From Verrucomicrobiales bacterium (lineage in GTDB: Bacteria > Verrucomicrobiota > Verrucomicrobiia > Limisphaerales > Palsa-1400), in the NCBI GenBank assembly GCA_028293405.1, contig JAQGOW010000368.1, positions 1 to 6,821 of the forward strand: a stretch of DNA of 6,821 bases, in the 5' to 3' direction. How positions within the stretch are numbered: the stretch's first letter is position 1; the number at the start of each line of letters is the position of its first letter. The position numbers were made by a program, and so were the translations under genes. This document shows positions 6,484 to 6,821 of the stretch, piece by piece. The notes beneath the pieces are model-generated. The model saw nothing but the letters and a program-made list of their open reading frames with translations, was not told the DNA's origin and ran no database searches.

Positions 6484-6821
6484 TCAGAAGACCTCCGCCC
6501 TCAACCCAATCCCCTTAATCCTCTGCCGGACGTTCGCCAGGAACTTCAACGGCAAATGTCCGCACGTACCGTGCGACATCGGTCGTGTCGCTGAATAAAT
6601 CTGCACCATTGAAATTTTCGCTCCACCGTTCTTCAATTCCTGGAGACGATTGATGTATTCATCGATCTCTTCAGCTGGCGGTTCAGCATCATTCAACTTC
6701 GTAAACAAACTCTGGATAATCACTGGGCGTTGATGCGCCACGGTCAAAATGTTCGAGATGATCTTGTCCAGTGACACCTCGCTGCGATTGATTTCATCCA
6801 TATACTCCTGCGTCCCGGCAT
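6484..6821 (-). CDS. Radical SAM superfamily protein, C-terminal part only
   Basis: The frame enters from the right edge and ends in TGA at 6486-6484, leaving 111 complete residues. It starts AGTQEYMDEINR, upstream of the internal ATG at 6801, and this stretch resembles the late TIM-barrel part of radical SAM enzymes, where (D)AGT...EIN is common. RPVIIQSLF, EPPAEEIDEYI, MVQIYSATRP and CGHLPLK follow. The CxxxCxxC cluster that would bind the 4Fe-4S centre must lie outside the window. The ATG at 6801 is therefore not the real start. Reaction and substrate cannot be named. The downstream four-helix-bundle gene is on the same strand and may share its transcript. Confidence 0.8.
   Translation of the reverse strand, partial: AGTQEYMDEINRSEVSLDKIISNILTVAHQRPVIIQSLFTKLNDAEPPAEEIDEYINRLQELKNGGAKISMVQIYSATRPMSHGTCGHLPLKFLANVRQRIKGIGLRAEVF

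Overview
The window looks like chromosomal DNA from a GC-moderate Gram-negative bacterium. The mix of a PocR-domain AraC regulator, PAS/HisKA_3 two-component genes, a radical SAM protein and a 23S-rRNA-IVP-type four-helix-bundle gene fits Verrucomicrobiota or a related soil/sediment lineage. That assignment is an impression from gene content, not a test. No rRNA, tRNA, CRISPR array or transposase was seen.

Layout. (1) Bases 1-1693, minus strand: the first 564 codons of a large gene that runs off the left edge. It has a trypsin-like domain with a readable triad (H195, D245, S344), no signal peptide, and at the cut edge a second segment that resembles the front of a zinc phospholipase C / S1-P1 nuclease-like domain. 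(2) 1694-1891: a divergent intergenic region with a small hairpin. (3) 1892-2926, plus strand: a complete zinc-dependent medium-chain dehydrogenase. (4) 2960-5789, minus strand: a tightly packed three-gene operon transcribed as PocR-AraC regulator, then PAS histidine kinase, then NarL/FixJ-type response regulator, with gaps of 1 and 6 bases. The kinase PAS domain carries the heme-ligand His and distal Arg of FixL at the right spacing, so an oxygen (or other gas) sensor is predicted. A direct repeat and a perfect 17-bp palindrome lie upstream of the operon. (5) 5918-6478: a four-helix-bundle (IVP/S23 family) gene broken by a one-base frameshift. It is bounded by inverted copies of a heptad repeat that would pair into a 17-bp stem in the sense RNA. 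(6) 6484-6821, minus strand: the C-terminal end of a radical SAM protein, cut by the right edge.

How the parts may work together. The operon combines two sensory inputs, a small-molecule PocR domain and a likely heme-PAS redox/oxygen sensor, with two DNA-binding outputs (AraC and LuxR type). The adjacent dehydrogenase converges on it and could be a target, but nothing in the sequence proves this. The most unusual structures are the RNA-stem-bounded four-helix-bundle gene and the intracellular protease fused to a probable metallo-phosphoesterase.
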